A DNA stretch of 64,000 nt from Streptomyces xanthii (GCF_014621695.1 NZ_CP061281.1:6820001-6884000), one strand, 5' to 3'. Shown: positions 40,070-49,510, counted from the first letter of the stretch. Notes: generated by a model not told the origin, from the letters alone. Numbers and translations are program-made.

Positions 40070-42120
40070 GCCGTCTCCTCGATGTCGATCTCGATGCCCG
40101 ACCGGGGTTCGCGCCCCGGCCCGGAGCCGGTCGCGGACCCGATCCCGGCGGCGGCCGCTTCCTCGTCGGTCTCCCGGGTGACGACCGCGCGGTACCGGGG
40201 CTCGGTGCGGACCAGTTCGCGGTGCTCGCCCACGGCCACGACCTCGCCCTCGTGGACGAACGCCACGCGGTCGGCGCGGTCCAGGAGCAGCGGCGACGAG
40301 GTCAGGATGACCGTCGTCCGGCCGCCGCGCACCGCGCGCAGGCTCTCGGCGACGCGGGCCTCGGTGTGCGAGTCGACGGCGGACGTCGGCTCGTCGAGGA
40401 CCAGCGCCTCCGGGTCGGCGACGAGCGAGCGCGCCAGTGCGAGGCGCTGCCGCTGGCCGCCGGACAGGGAGCGGCCCCGCTCCGTGATCCGGGCGTTCAT
40501 GGGGTCGTCGTCCAGCGAGGCCTGCGCGAGGGCGTCCAGGACGTCGCCGCACTGCGCTGCGGCCAGCGCCGCCTCGGGGGTGACGGCGCCGGACGAGGGC
40601 ACGTCGAGCAGTTCCGCGAGCGTGCCGGACAGCAGCACCGGGTCCTTGTCCTGGACCAGGACCGCGGTGCGGGCCGCGTCCAGGGACAACTCGTCGAGCG
40701 GCACGCCGCCCAGCAGTACGGACGGCGGCGCGGAGGCCTTGGTCCCGGCTTCACGGGCCTCACCGTGCTTGCCGCTCTCACTGTGCTTGCCGCCCTCACC
40801 GTGCTGGCCGTCCGCGTCGGTCCCGGCAGGTGCGTCCGCCTCGTCGACGGCGTCCGGCGGGTGGCCGCCGAGCCGGTCGGCCAGCCGGCCCGCCAGGTCG
40901 GGGTCGCCGCACACCACGGCGGTGAGCAGCCCGGCAGGGGCGAGCAGACCGGTCACGGGGTCGTACAGATCGCCCCCGGAGAGGTCGGCCACGGAGAGGT
41001 CGGCCACGGAGAGGTCGGCCCCGGCCAGCTCGCGGCCGGCCAGGCCGGTTCCGGTGGCGTCGCGGCCGGCGGCCGGACCGTCCCCGGACACGGACCGCTC
41101 GCGCGGCCCGCCCTCGGGCTCGGTCACCCGGCGCAGGGCCAGGACCTTCGCCGCCCGCTGGGCCGACGGCCGGGAGAAGGAGTACGCCATGGCGATCTCC
41201 TCGAAGTGCCGCAGCGGGTAGTTAAGGATCATCACCGCGCTGTACACGGTCACCAGTTCCCCGACGGTGATCCGGCCCTCGCGGGCCAGATGGACGCCGT
41301 ACCAGACGACCACGATGAGCAGCAGACCCGGAAGGAGGACCTGGATCGCGGAGATCAGCGACCACATGCGCGCGCTGCGCACGGCGGCCCTGCGGACCTC
41401 CTGGGAGGCACGGCGGTAGCGGTCGAGGAAGAGCTCCTCGCCGCCGATGCCGCGCAGGACGCGCAGGCCGGCGACGGTGTCCGAGGCGAGTTCGGTGGCC
41501 TTGCCCGCCTGTTCCCGCTGGTGGTCCGCGCGCCGGGTGGCGCGGGGCAGCAGCGGCAGGACGGCGAGCGCGAGGACCGGCATGCCGATCGCGACGACAC
41601 CGCCGAGCGCAGGTTGGTACACGGCGAGGCCGACGCAGACCAGGACGACGGTGAGGGCGGCGGCCGCGAAGCGGGACAGCGCCTCGACGAACCAGCCGAT
41701 CTTCTCGACGTCGCCCGTGGACACCGCGACGACCTCGCCCGCGGCGACCCGCCGGGTGAGGGCGGCGCCGAGCGCGGCGGTGCGCCGGGCGAGCAACTGC
41801 TGGACGCGGGCCGCGGCGGTGATCCAGTTCGTCACGGCCGTCCGGTGGAGCATGGTGTCGCCGACCGCGATGGCGACGCCGAGCACGGCGATCAGACCCG
41901 CGGCGGAGGCGAGCCGGGCACCGGAGCCGTCCACGACGGCCTGGACGGCCAGCCCGACGCCGAACGGGAGCCCGGCGACGGAGGTGAAGTGGAGCATGCC
42001 CCAGGCGAGGGACTTGAGCTGGCCGCCCAGCTGGTTCCGGCCGAGCCAGAGCAGGAACCGGGGGCCTGACCGGGCGTCCGGTACGCCCGGATCGGGATAC
42101 GGAAGGTCGGAGATCTGCAT
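40066..42120 (-). CDS. ABC exporter half-transporter with lost P-loop
   Basis: 684 residues, first gene of the pair. The transmembrane domain (six helices, about residues 30-310) is normal. In the ATPase domain the expected P-loop reads CGDPDLAGRLA (about residue 400), with no Lys and only one Gly kept, and the switch His is Ser (TSSPLL). The signature SLSGGQRQR and Walker B LVLDEPTS are intact. The P-loop region is flanked by two short tandem repeats and by an Asp/Gly/His-rich insert. It likely pairs with the downstream half-transporter. The ATG at 42120 begins MQISDLPYPDPGVPD, usual for relatives; upstream in-frame codons fall in a G/C-run tract and are unlikely. Confidence 0.88.
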   Translation of the reverse strand: MQISDLPYPDPGVPDARSGPRFLLWLGRNQLGGQLKSLAWGMLHFTSVAGLPFGVGLAVQAVVDGSGARLASAAGLIAVLGVAIAVGDTMLHRTAVTNWITAAARVQQLLARRTAALGAALTRRVAAGEVVAVSTGDVEKIGWFVEALSRFAAAALTVVLVCVGLAVYQPALGGVVAIGMPVLALAVLPLLPRATRRADHQREQAGKATELASDTVAGLRVLRGIGGEELFLDRYRRASQEVRRAAVRSARMWSLISAIQVLLPGLLLIVVVWYGVHLAREGRITVGELVTVYSAVMILNYPLRHFEEIAMAYSFSRPSAQRAAKVLALRRVTEPEGGPRERSVSGDGPAAGRDATGTGLAGRELAGADLSVADLSVADLSGGDLYDPVTGLLAPAGLLTAVVCGDPDLAGRLADRLGGHPPDAVDEADAPAGTDADGQHGEGGKHSESGKHGEAREAGTKASAPPSVLLGGVPLDELSLDAARTAVLVQDKDPVLLSGTLAELLDVPSSGAVTPEAALAAAQCGDVLDALAQASLDDDPMNARITERGRSLSGGQRQRLALARSLVADPEALVLDEPTSAVDSHTEARVAESLRAVRGGRTTVILTSSPLLLDRADRVAFVHEGEVVAVGEHRELVRTEPRYRAVVTRETDEEAAAAGIGSATGSGPGREPRSGIEIDIEETA
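40759..40812. repeat. Tandem repeat, 18-bp unit x3, inside ABC exporter gene
   Basis: Three 18-bp units (40759-40776, 40777-40794, 40795-40812) each start CTCACYGTGCTKGCCG and differ at a few bases. They encode the His/Gly/Glu/Lys stretch around GGKHSESGKHGE on the minus strand, just past the lost P-loop. Confidence 0.85.
40978..41022. repeat. Tandem repeat, 15-bp unit x3, inside ABC exporter gene
   Basis: Two exact GGAGAGGTCGGCCAC units (40978-40992, 40993-41007) and a third with one mismatch (41008-41022). On the minus strand they encode ADLSVADLSVADLSGG, just ahead of the lost P-loop. Confidence 0.88.
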
Positions 42121-42156
42121 GATGTCCCAGGGCTCGAGGTCGGGCACCGAAAAATC

Positions 42157-42219
42157 GGGAGGCGGGTAGGGGCGGGTGGGGTGGGGTGGGGGGAGGGGAG
42201 GGGAGGGGGAGAAAGAGAG
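42157..42219 (+). repeat. G-run tract with G-quadruplex potential
   Basis: The plus strand has successive runs of 3-6 G separated by single T or A, e.g. GGGGTGGGGTGGGGGGAGGG at 42178-42193 onward, then a purine stretch GAGAAAGAGAGAA. More than four G-runs with one-base loops is the classic quadruplex pattern. It lies in the divergent region between the ABC exporter and the lipoprotein gene. Confidence 0.7.
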
Positions 42220-42365
42220 AACGGGATTCGGCGGAACAAACCGTGAAAGGTTCGCGTCCCGGACCGACCGGAGGCAAACGGTTTTACGGTCGCGGGCAAA
42301 GATTCGGCCGGGATCCACGGTGCGCGTCGGGCCCGGCCCGGACGCATCTGACGTGTGGTGAGACC

Positions 42366-43142
42366 ATGGACCGCATGCGAAGTGCGGGTGCGGGTGCGAA
42401 GAAGGCGATGCGAGCGGGCGTCGTGGCTGCGGCGTGCGGCCTCCTGGCGACCACGCTGGCGGCGTGCGGTGCCGGAGACCAGGACGGCGGCGGACGTTCC
42501 GGCACGGCGGCGGACGGCGCGGCCGACTCCTCGCGCGGTGACGCGGCCCGGACGACCGACCTCAAGCGCATCCCCGACGTGGGCGACCGCTACCAGAAGC
42601 GGATACCGGCGAACGCGGAGCAGGTCGTCGCCGTCTACGGCGCGGGCAAGGACTCGGCGGACTCCACGATCGCGCTGTTCACCAAGACCGGCGACACCTG
42701 GAAGAAGGAGCGCAGCTGGTCGGGGCACAACGGCAAGAAGGGCTGGACGACCGACCACCACGAGGGCGACAAGCGCAGCCCCGTCGGGGTGTTCACGCTC
42801 AGCGACGCCGGTGGCGTGCTCTCCGACCCGGGCGCGAAGCTCCCGTACACGCAGTCCGGCGCCTTCCAGGCCCCGCACTATTGGGCGAAGTCGCACTGGC
42901 ACGACTTCGACTACGTGGTCGCGATCGACTACAACCGGGTGAAGGGCACCTCGCCGAGCGACCCGACCCGGCCCGAGGGACAGACCAAGGGCGGCAGCAT
43001 CTGGCTGCACATGGACCACGGCAGCGGCACCTCGGCCTGTGTGAGCCAGTCCAAGTCCGACATGGAGTACCTGCTCAGGACGCTCGATCCGGACCGGCAC
43101 CCGGTGGTCGTCATGGGGGACAAGGCGGAACTGAAGGGCTGA
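42366..43142 (+). CDS. L,D-transpeptidase-like (YkuD fold) lipoprotein
   Basis: 258 residues. A lipoprotein signal ends in LAAC with Cys34 as the likely lipidated residue, so the mature protein sits on the outer membrane face. The catalytic-type segment WLHMDHGSGTSACVSQS holds His, Ser and Cys in the order of YkuD transpeptidases (HGxxxxxxC), but the spacing resembles the divergent murein-transpeptidase relatives, so catalytic activity is probable and not certain. Such enzymes make 3-3 cross-links in peptidoglycan. The ATG at 42366 has a weak GGTGAG site; an ATG three codons on is an alternative. Confidence 0.78.
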   Translation: MDRMRSAGAGAKKAMRAGVVAAACGLLATTLAACGAGDQDGGGRSGTAADGAADSSRGDAARTTDLKRIPDVGDRYQKRIPANAEQVVAVYGAGKDSADSTIALFTKTGDTWKKERSWSGHNGKKGWTTDHHEGDKRSPVGVFTLSDAGGVLSDPGAKLPYTQSGAFQAPHYWAKSHWHDFDYVVAIDYNRVKGTSPSDPTRPEGQTKGGSIWLHMDHGSGTSACVSQSKSDMEYLLRTLDPDRHPVVVMGDKAELKG

Positions 43143-43226
43143 TCCGGGCAGGAGTGTGCCCGCCGCTCCGATTCCGCGCGCGACACCCCATTGCGCGGGG
43201 CAGCGGCGCCCCGTAGAACTCCGGCC

Positions 43227-44852
43227 ATGAGAAGACGCGTCATGTCCATGCTCGCCGGAGTGATCCTCGGTGCGGGCGCACTCGTGGCCGGGGCACCGGC
43301 CCAGGCCGGAGCCGCCCAGCCCGCCGCTCCGACCCCGCCCACGGAGTTCGGCACCGACTGGCACGACCCCGTCACCGCGGCGCCGCCCGTCGAGCGCCCG
43401 CACACCCGGTCCTGCGAAGTCACCGTCGCCGAGGCCCAGTTCCGCGACTTCACCCCGTACCGGGGCACGTACACGCCGCCCGAGGACTGCGGCGACCGCT
43501 GGAGCAAGGTGGTGCTGCGGCTCGAGGGCAAGGTCAAGGGCCGCCAGTTCGACCGGCTGGGCTATCTGCACATCGGCGGTGTCGAGGTGCTGCGGACCTC
43601 GACACCGGAGCCCTCGCCCGACGGCATCGCGTGGAACGTCGAGAAGGACGTCACCCGCTACAGCGACACCCTGCGCGACAGCGGCGACGTCGAGATGCTC
43701 ATCGGCAACGTCGTGAACGACACCTACACGGGCGTCATCGACGTCAAGGCGACCCTGACCTTCTACCCCGAGGACACCAAGCCCCGGGCGCGCGCGGCCA
43801 CCGACCCCGCCCGCACGCCCGACCGCGTCCTGCCCCTCGCCGCCGACGGAACCCTCACCACGCCCCGCAACAGCGAGCGTCTCGTCGCCGAGGTGTACGC
43901 GACCGGCTCCGGCGGTGGCTGCGAGGAGTACTGGTACATGACCGTGCCCGACAGCGCCCCGTACTCCTGCAAGGCCGCCGAAGGGCCCTACCGCGAGGTG
44001 CAGATCAGCGTCGACGGACAGCTCGCGGGGATCGCCGCCCCGTTCCCGACCGTGTGGACCGGCGGCTGGTCCAACCCGTTCCTCTGGTACGTGATCCCGG
44101 GCCCGCGCGCCTTCGACATCAAGCCGATCGAGTACGACCTCACCCCCTTCGCCGGCCTGCTCAACGACGGCCGCCCGCACCAGGTGGAGGTGTCCGTCGT
44201 CGGCGTCCCGAAGGGCCAGACCGGCTGGAGCACCCCGGTCAACGTGCTCGTCTGGCAGGACGCCGGCCGTGACCACGTCACCGGCGCCCTCACCGAGCAC
44301 AAGGCGGGCGCGCTCAGCAACTCGCCGGTCTACACGCCCGGTTCGCCCGACTCCGAGTACCGCCTCGACATGCAGGGCGGCCACGCCCTCACCGTCAGCG
44401 GCTACCTGAACACCTCGCACGGACGCGTCACCACCACCGTCAGCCGCACACTCGCCGCGACCTCCGCCCACCGCTGGACCGACGGCGAGAACACCGACGC
44501 GCTCACCGCGACCTGGACCGACCGCGAGACCGTGCGCACCGGCGACCGCACCGCCCGCGCCCATCGCACGTACACCATGGACGGCACCACGACCCTGGGC
44601 GCCGACGAGCGGCTGCGCACCGTCATCACCCTGGCGGACCGGAGCCGCACGAACACCGGCGCCGGGTGGGTCGTCTCCGACGACACGTACACCGGCGACG
44701 CCTCGTACGCCGCGAACGCGCCGCGCGAGGAGCGGCACGCGGTCGGCGTCACCGGCGAGCGCTACCGCGTCAGCGGGCCCGGAAGCGACTGCTACGACCG
44801 TGAACTGCGCACCGAGCAGGGGACACTGACGGTCGACCGGCACCGCTGCTGA
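43227..44852 (+). CDS. Secreted peptide-N4-asparagine amidase A-like protein (PNGase A)
   Basis: 541 residues with a Sec signal peptide (MRRRVMSMLAGVILGAGAL, cleavage near AQA). The body follows the PNGase A pattern: TRSCEVTVAEAQFRDF, YLHIGGVEVLRTSTPEP, the central YWYMTVPDSAPYSC and PFPTVWTGGWSNPFLWYVIPGPRAFDI. PNGase A removes N-linked glycans from glycopeptides; this class is best known in plants and fungi. The target here would be extracellular glycoproteins. It ends convergently with the GH109-like gene, a strong hairpin between. Confidence 0.8.
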   Translation: MRRRVMSMLAGVILGAGALVAGAPAQAGAAQPAAPTPPTEFGTDWHDPVTAAPPVERPHTRSCEVTVAEAQFRDFTPYRGTYTPPEDCGDRWSKVVLRLEGKVKGRQFDRLGYLHIGGVEVLRTSTPEPSPDGIAWNVEKDVTRYSDTLRDSGDVEMLIGNVVNDTYTGVIDVKATLTFYPEDTKPRARAATDPARTPDRVLPLAADGTLTTPRNSERLVAEVYATGSGGGCEEYWYMTVPDSAPYSCKAAEGPYREVQISVDGQLAGIAAPFPTVWTGGWSNPFLWYVIPGPRAFDIKPIEYDLTPFAGLLNDGRPHQVEVSVVGVPKGQTGWSTPVNVLVWQDAGRDHVTGALTEHKAGALSNSPVYTPGSPDSEYRLDMQGGHALTVSGYLNTSHGRVTTTVSRTLAATSAHRWTDGENTDALTATWTDRETVRTGDRTARAHRTYTMDGTTTLGADERLRTVITLADRSRTNTGAGWVVSDDTYTGDASYAANAPREERHAVGVTGERYRVSGPGSDCYDRELRTEQGTLTVDRHRC

Positions 44853-44859
44853 ACCGATC

Positions 44860-44891
44860 GGAGGGGGCGGGCCACCAGGCCCGCCCCCTCC
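44860..44891. terminator. Bidirectional terminator hairpin
   Basis: A 14-bp perfect stem, GGAGGGGGCGGGCC (44860-44873) with GGCCCGCCCCCTCC (44878-44891), around the loop ACCA. It serves the convergent PNGase A-like and GH109-like genes. Confidence 0.82.
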
Positions 44892-44906
44892 ACACCCTCA
44901 GGGCTC

Positions 44907-46355
44907 TCAGGCCTCGCCCGGCTTCTCCGAGTCGACGCCGCCCCGCTCCACGCGCCAGCCGCCGCGCGTGAAGTCGGGGATCGCCTGCGGCGCGCCCTTC
45001 GCCTTGATCGACAGATGGCTCAGCGGAACCGGCGAGGTCCACGTCGCGGCGTCGTACACGTCGAAGTCGGGTACGAGTCCCAGGCGCATCGTCTGCATCA
45101 GGCGGAACACCATGATGTAGTCCATGCCGCCGTGCCCGCCCGGCGGGTTGGCGTGCTCCTTCCACAGCCAGTGGTCCCAGTCGGCGTACTGCCCGAAGTC
45201 GCCCCAGGCGTCGTTGGACTGGTCCGGCTCGAGGTAGATCCGGGCCGGGTAGTCCTCGAACACACCCTTGGTGCCGCCGAGTTGGTTGATACGCGAGTAG
45301 GGGTGCGGGGTGCTCACGTCGTGCTCGAGGCGGATCACTCGGCCCTTCGCCGTCTGGACCAGGCTGATCGTGCGGTCCGACTCGATGTACGTCTCCTTCC
45401 AGCTCGGATCGCTCTTCGGCATGTGCGCCTCGCGGTACTCGGCGAGGCCGAGCGCCGGGGTGCCGAAGCTGGAGATGTGGGTGACGCGGTCACCGCGGTT
45501 GATGTCCATGTAGTTCGCGACCGGCCCGAAGCCGTGGTTCGGGTACAGATCGCCGCGCAGCCGGGTGTGCCACAGCCGGCGCCACGGGCCCTCGTAGTAG
45601 TCCGGGTCGAACATGAGGCCGCGCAGGTCGTGGTTGTACGCACCCGCGCCGTGCAGGAGCCGGCCGAACTTGCCCGCGTGCGCCATCCGCAGCACGCGCA
45701 TCTCGTTGCGCCCGTAGCAGCAGTTCTCCAGCTGCATGCAGTGTCTGCGCGTGCGCTCCGAGAGGTCGACCAGTTCCCACAACTGGTCGAGCTGGAGGGC
45801 GATCGGACACTCGACGCCGACGTGCTTGCCGTTCAGCATCGCCGTCTTCGCCATCTCGAAGTGCCAGTCCCACGGCGTCGCCGCGTACACGAAGTCGACG
45901 TCCCCGCGCTTGCACAGGTTCTCGAAGTCGTGATCGCCCTTGGTGTACGTCGCGGGCGCGGGCTGCCCCGCCGCCGTGACCTTCGCGGCGGCCTTCTCCG
46001 TCTTCTCCTTGACCGGGTCGCACAGGGCGACGACCTGGACGCCCGGTATCGCGAGGAAGAGGTCGATCATGCTGCCGCCGCGGTTGCCGAGGCCGATGAT
46101 GCCGACCCGGACCGTGCTGCGCCGCTCGAACGGCACCCCGATCATCGTCTCGCCCTGCCGCGCGGGGGCCGCGGCGGTGCTCGCGGCGACCGCCTCCTCG
46201 GTCCCTGCGGACTCCGCGGCCTGCGCCGTGCCGCCCGAGCCCAGGGCGAAGAGGCCGAGCCCGGCGCCGGCGACACCCGCGGTGCGCAGCACCTCGCGGC
46301 GGGACCGGCCGTCGGGCCCGGGGGCGTCCAGGGGGGTGCTCTCGTTGTCGTGCAT
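44907..46355 (-). CDS. Tat-exported Gfo/Idh/MocA oxidoreductase, GH109-like glycosidase
   Basis: 482 residues. The N-terminus carries a twin-arginine signal ([18 protein letters not shown]) and an Ala-rich cleavage region. The NAD-binding motif GLGNRGGSM and the block [17 protein letters not shown] resemble GH109 alpha-N-acetylgalactosaminidases, which use tightly bound NAD+ in glycoside cleavage; Tat export of folded, cofactor-loaded protein fits that. A plain sugar dehydrogenase is the alternative. It is convergent with the PNGase A-like gene, suggesting shared use of glycoprotein glycans. Confidence 0.82.
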   Translation of the reverse strand: MHDNESTPLDAPGPDGRSRREVLRTAGVAGAGLGLFALGSGGTAQAAESAGTEEAVAASTAAAPARQGETMIGVPFERRSTVRVGIIGLGNRGGSMIDLFLAIPGVQVVALCDPVKEKTEKAAAKVTAAGQPAPATYTKGDHDFENLCKRGDVDFVYAATPWDWHFEMAKTAMLNGKHVGVECPIALQLDQLWELVDLSERTRRHCMQLENCCYGRNEMRVLRMAHAGKFGRLLHGAGAYNHDLRGLMFDPDYYEGPWRRLWHTRLRGDLYPNHGFGPVANYMDINRGDRVTHISSFGTPALGLAEYREAHMPKSDPSWKETYIESDRTISLVQTAKGRVIRLEHDVSTPHPYSRINQLGGTKGVFEDYPARIYLEPDQSNDAWGDFGQYADWDHWLWKEHANPPGGHGGMDYIMVFRLMQTMRLGLVPDFDVYDAATWTSPVPLSHLSIKAKGAPQAIPDFTRGGWRVERGGVDSEKPGEA

Positions 46356-46484
46356 CGGACCTCCAACAGGGGTGGGTGCGGTGCCGGGGCAAACGCAAGC
46401 CACCCTGCTGGGGGTGAGAGCAGGGGCGCAAGAGGGGGAATTGGACGAGGAGTTGGACTTCCTTTACCGAGCCTTTGGACTCGT

Positions 46485-46514
46485 GTGACCCGGGCGGGAG
46501 GATGCCCGGGTCAC
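46485..46514 (-). terminator. Terminator hairpin at the 3' end of the FAD/Fe-S gene
   Basis: GTGACCCGGGC (46485-46495) pairs perfectly with GCCCGGGTCAC (46504-46514) around an 8-base loop. The stem includes the stop codon of the FAD/Fe-S oxidoreductase gene on the minus strand, so it likely ends that transcript. Confidence 0.7.
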
Positions 46515-49456
46515 CGGCCGGCCGCGCCGGGGCGCGTCGCCCGCTCCAGCTCGATGAGGACCGAGTAGTAGGAGCGGCCCGTCGCGTGGTCCATGCCGAC
46601 CTCACACATCCGGTTCGCCGAGAGGTGCGCGTCGTAGGGGCGGGAGAGGACCTCCGCGGCCTCCTTCGCGGTCGCGGACTCCGTCAGCTCCCGGTGCAGC
46701 ATGCCCCGGTCGCCCGCGAACGCGCAGCACCCCGCGTCGTCCGGGACCACCACCTCGTCCGCGCAGGCCTCGGCCAGCGCCCGCAGACTGCCGACGTCAC
46801 CGAGGTGCTCCATCGAGCAGGTCGGATGGAGCACCGCCGAGCCCACCGTCCGCTCGACCGTCAGCCGCGGCAGCAGCTCGTCGGCCGCCCACACGAGCGA
46901 GTCCACGATGGTCAGCTCCGCGTGCAACTCCCTGTTGTCGTCGGTGAGATACGGCACGACCTCGTGCGCGATGCCGAGCGTGCAGGACGACGCGTCCACG
47001 ACCAGCGGCAGACGGCCGCCCGCGGTCCAGCCCCAGGCCGCGTCCACGATCCGGTTCGCCATCAGCGCGTTGCCCTCGTCGTAGCCCTTCGAGTGCCAGA
47101 TCGTGGCGCAGCAGGTGCCCGCCACGTCGTCCGGGATCCACACCGGGCGGCCCGCGCGCGCGGACACGGCGACGACGGCCTGGGGGAGCGAGACGTCGCC
47201 GGGCGAACCGAAGATCCGGTTCACACACGCCGGGTAGTAGACGGCCGACGCGCCCACGCGCGCGGTGCGCGGCAGGGCGCGCGCGGCGGCGGCCGGGATC
47301 TCCGGCAGCCACTCCGGCACCAGGTCGGGGCGGACCGCCTTGCGCGCGGCCGTGGTCACGGAGGTCAGCAACCGGTCGCCGAGCCGGTCGCCGATCTTGT
47401 CCGCCGCGGCCACGGCGAGCCGCGCGGAGGCCTCCACCGCCCTGAAGTTCTTCGCGGTCAGCGCGGCGACCCGCTCCTCGCGCGGCGAGTGCCGCGCGTG
47501 CCGGAACTCCTTCATGAAGGCGCCCGTGTCGATGCCGACCGGACACGCCAGCTTGCATGTGGAGTCACCGGCACAGGTGTCGACCGCGTCATAGCCGTAC
47601 GCGTCGATCAGCGCGTCCTCGACGGGGGAACCGGCGGGCTGGCGCATCATCTCGCGGCGCAGCACGATCCGCTGACGGGGTGTCGTGGTCAGGTCCTCGC
47701 TCGGGCACGTCGGCTCGCAGAAGCCGCACTCGATGCAAGGATCCGCGATCGGCTCGACCTTCGGGATCGTCTTCAGACCGCGCAGATGCGCCTCGGGGTC
47801 GCGGTCGAGCACGATGCGCGGGGCGAGGACCCCGTCCGGGTCGATGACCTGCTTGGTGCGCCACATCAACTCGGTGGCCCTGGGCCCCCATTCGAGCTCC
47901 AGGAACGGCGCGATGTTCCGTCCCGTCGCGTGCTCCGCCTTGAGCGAGCCGTCGAACCGCTCGACCGTCAGCCGGCAGAAGTCGTCCATGAACGCCGCGT
48001 AGCGCGCGACGTCGGCCGGCTTGCCCGCGTCGAACGCCAGCAGGAAGTGCAGATTGCCGTGCGCGGCGTGACCGGCGACGGCGGCGTCGAACCCGTGCCG
48101 CGTCTGGAGGCCGAGCAGCGCCTCGCAGGCCTCGGCGAGCCGGGCCGGCGGCACCGCGAAGTCCTCGGTGATCAGCGTCGTGCCCGAGGGACGCGAACCG
48201 CCGACGGCCGTCACGAACGCCTTACGGGCCTTCCAGTACCCGGCGATCGTCTTCGGGTCGCGCGTGAACGTGTTCGTCACCGACTCGACCGGCGCCACCA
48301 GGTCGAGCCCCTCCAGCGCCCGCGCCGCCGCCTCCTCGTAGGCGGACTGCCCGGCCTCGTCCGGCGCGCGGAACTCCACCAGGAGCGCCGTCGTGTCCTT
48401 CGGCAGCCGCGCCCAGTCCTGCGGGACACCCTGCACGCTGACCGACGCCCGCAGCGTGTTTCCGTCCATCAGCTCCACGGCCAGGGCGCCCGCCTCGTTG
48501 AAGACCGGCACGGCCGCCGCGGCGGCGGGCAGGGAGGGGAAGAACAGCAGGGCGGTCGACACCCGGCGGTCCAACGGCAGCGTGTCGAAGACGACTTCGG
48601 AGATGAACCCGAACGTGCCCTCGGATCCCACCATCAGTCCGCGCAGGATCTCGACGGGCGTCGACCCGTCCAGGAACGCGTCGAGCCGGTACCCGTTCGT
48701 GTTCTTGATCTCGTACTTGGCGCGGATCCTGCGGGTGAGCTCGGCGTCCTCCTCGATCTCCCGCTTGATCGCCAGCAGGCCCTCGCACAGGGCGGGCTCG
48801 GCGTGCGCGAGCTCCTCGTCGGCTGCCGGGTCGGCCGTGTCCACGACCGTGCCCGTCGGCAGTACGAAGGTGAGGGAGGCGAGCGTCCGGTACGAGTTCC
48901 GCGTCGTGCCCGCGGTCATGCCCGACGCGTTGTTCGCCACCACGCCGCCGATCGTGCAGGCGATCGCGCTGGCGGGGTCGGGGCCGAGCACCCGGCCGTG
49001 CCGGGCCAGCGCGGCGTTGGCCCGTACGACCGTCGTGCCCGGGCCGATCCGGGCCCGCGAGCCGTCGCCGAGCACCTGGACGCCCGACCAGAACTTCCGG
49101 ACGTCGACGAGGATGTCCTCGCCCTGCGCCTGCCCGTTCAGCGACGTGCCCGCCGCGCGGAAGACCACCTCGCGGCCCTTGCCGTGCGCGTACGAGAGGA
49201 CCGCCGACACGTCGTCGATGTCCTCGGCGACCACCACGACCTGCGGCACGAAGCGGTACGGGCTCGCGTCCGATGCGTAGCGCACCAGGTCGGAGACCTT
49301 TGTGAGGACCTTGTCGGCGCCGAGCAGCCGGGTCAGCTCCGAACGCAGCGGCTCCGGGGTGCCGCCCGCCCGCCGGTCCGGCACCCGGTCGGGCGCGGGG
49401 CCCGACGCGCGGGAGCGTGGACGCAGGGCTTCCGGCTTCGGCTCCAGCAGCGGCAT
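46511..49456 (-). CDS. FAD-binding and Fe-S oxidoreductase, D-lactate dehydrogenase-like
   Basis: 981 residues. The N-terminal PCMH-type FAD domain has VVFRAAGTSLNGQAQGEDIL and VVANNASGMTAGTTRNSYR; the vanillyl-alcohol-oxidase-type cap follows to about residue 560. Two Fe-S motifs come next, CIECGFCEPTCP and the longer CAGDSTCKLACP. The C-terminal CCG-type domain holds HPTCSMEHLGD and GCCAFAGDRGM. This layout is that of quinone-linked D-lactate or 2-hydroxyacid dehydrogenases that feed electrons to the respiratory chain. GGGAGAGG precedes the ATG. The substrate is inferred from family. The MarR gene lies 54 bases upstream on the same strand. Confidence 0.88.
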   Translation of the reverse strand: MPLLEPKPEALRPRSRASGPAPDRVPDRRAGGTPEPLRSELTRLLGADKVLTKVSDLVRYASDASPYRFVPQVVVVAEDIDDVSAVLSYAHGKGREVVFRAAGTSLNGQAQGEDILVDVRKFWSGVQVLGDGSRARIGPGTTVVRANAALARHGRVLGPDPASAIACTIGGVVANNASGMTAGTTRNSYRTLASLTFVLPTGTVVDTADPAADEELAHAEPALCEGLLAIKREIEEDAELTRRIRAKYEIKNTNGYRLDAFLDGSTPVEILRGLMVGSEGTFGFISEVVFDTLPLDRRVSTALLFFPSLPAAAAAVPVFNEAGALAVELMDGNTLRASVSVQGVPQDWARLPKDTTALLVEFRAPDEAGQSAYEEAAARALEGLDLVAPVESVTNTFTRDPKTIAGYWKARKAFVTAVGGSRPSGTTLITEDFAVPPARLAEACEALLGLQTRHGFDAAVAGHAAHGNLHFLLAFDAGKPADVARYAAFMDDFCRLTVERFDGSLKAEHATGRNIAPFLELEWGPRATELMWRTKQVIDPDGVLAPRIVLDRDPEAHLRGLKTIPKVEPIADPCIECGFCEPTCPSEDLTTTPRQRIVLRREMMRQPAGSPVEDALIDAYGYDAVDTCAGDSTCKLACPVGIDTGAFMKEFRHARHSPREERVAALTAKNFRAVEASARLAVAAADKIGDRLGDRLLTSVTTAARKAVRPDLVPEWLPEIPAAAARALPRTARVGASAVYYPACVNRIFGSPGDVSLPQAVVAVSARAGRPVWIPDDVAGTCCATIWHSKGYDEGNALMANRIVDAAWGWTAGGRLPLVVDASSCTLGIAHEVVPYLTDDNRELHAELTIVDSLVWAADELLPRLTVERTVGSAVLHPTCSMEHLGDVGSLRALAEACADEVVVPDDAGCCAFAGDRGMLHRELTESATAKEAAEVLSRPYDAHLSANRMCEVGMDHATGRSYYSVLIELERATRPGAAGR

Positions 49457-49510
49457 GGCCTCTCCCAGGTCGGCGGTCGGGGGCGGGCCGCCGCGCGGCC
49501 CGCCCGGTCC

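Noticed and set aside
40759-41022. CRISPR array suspected from regular repeats
   Set aside because: The units are directly adjacent without spacers, stay in frame and encode protein.
34328-41221. A very long plus-strand open frame, about 2300 codons, antisense to several genes
   Set aside because: It runs opposite to the TesB, helicase and exporter genes, has no domain content and a composition typical of the reverse complement of GC-biased codons. It even crosses the plus-strand YdjM-like gene in another frame.
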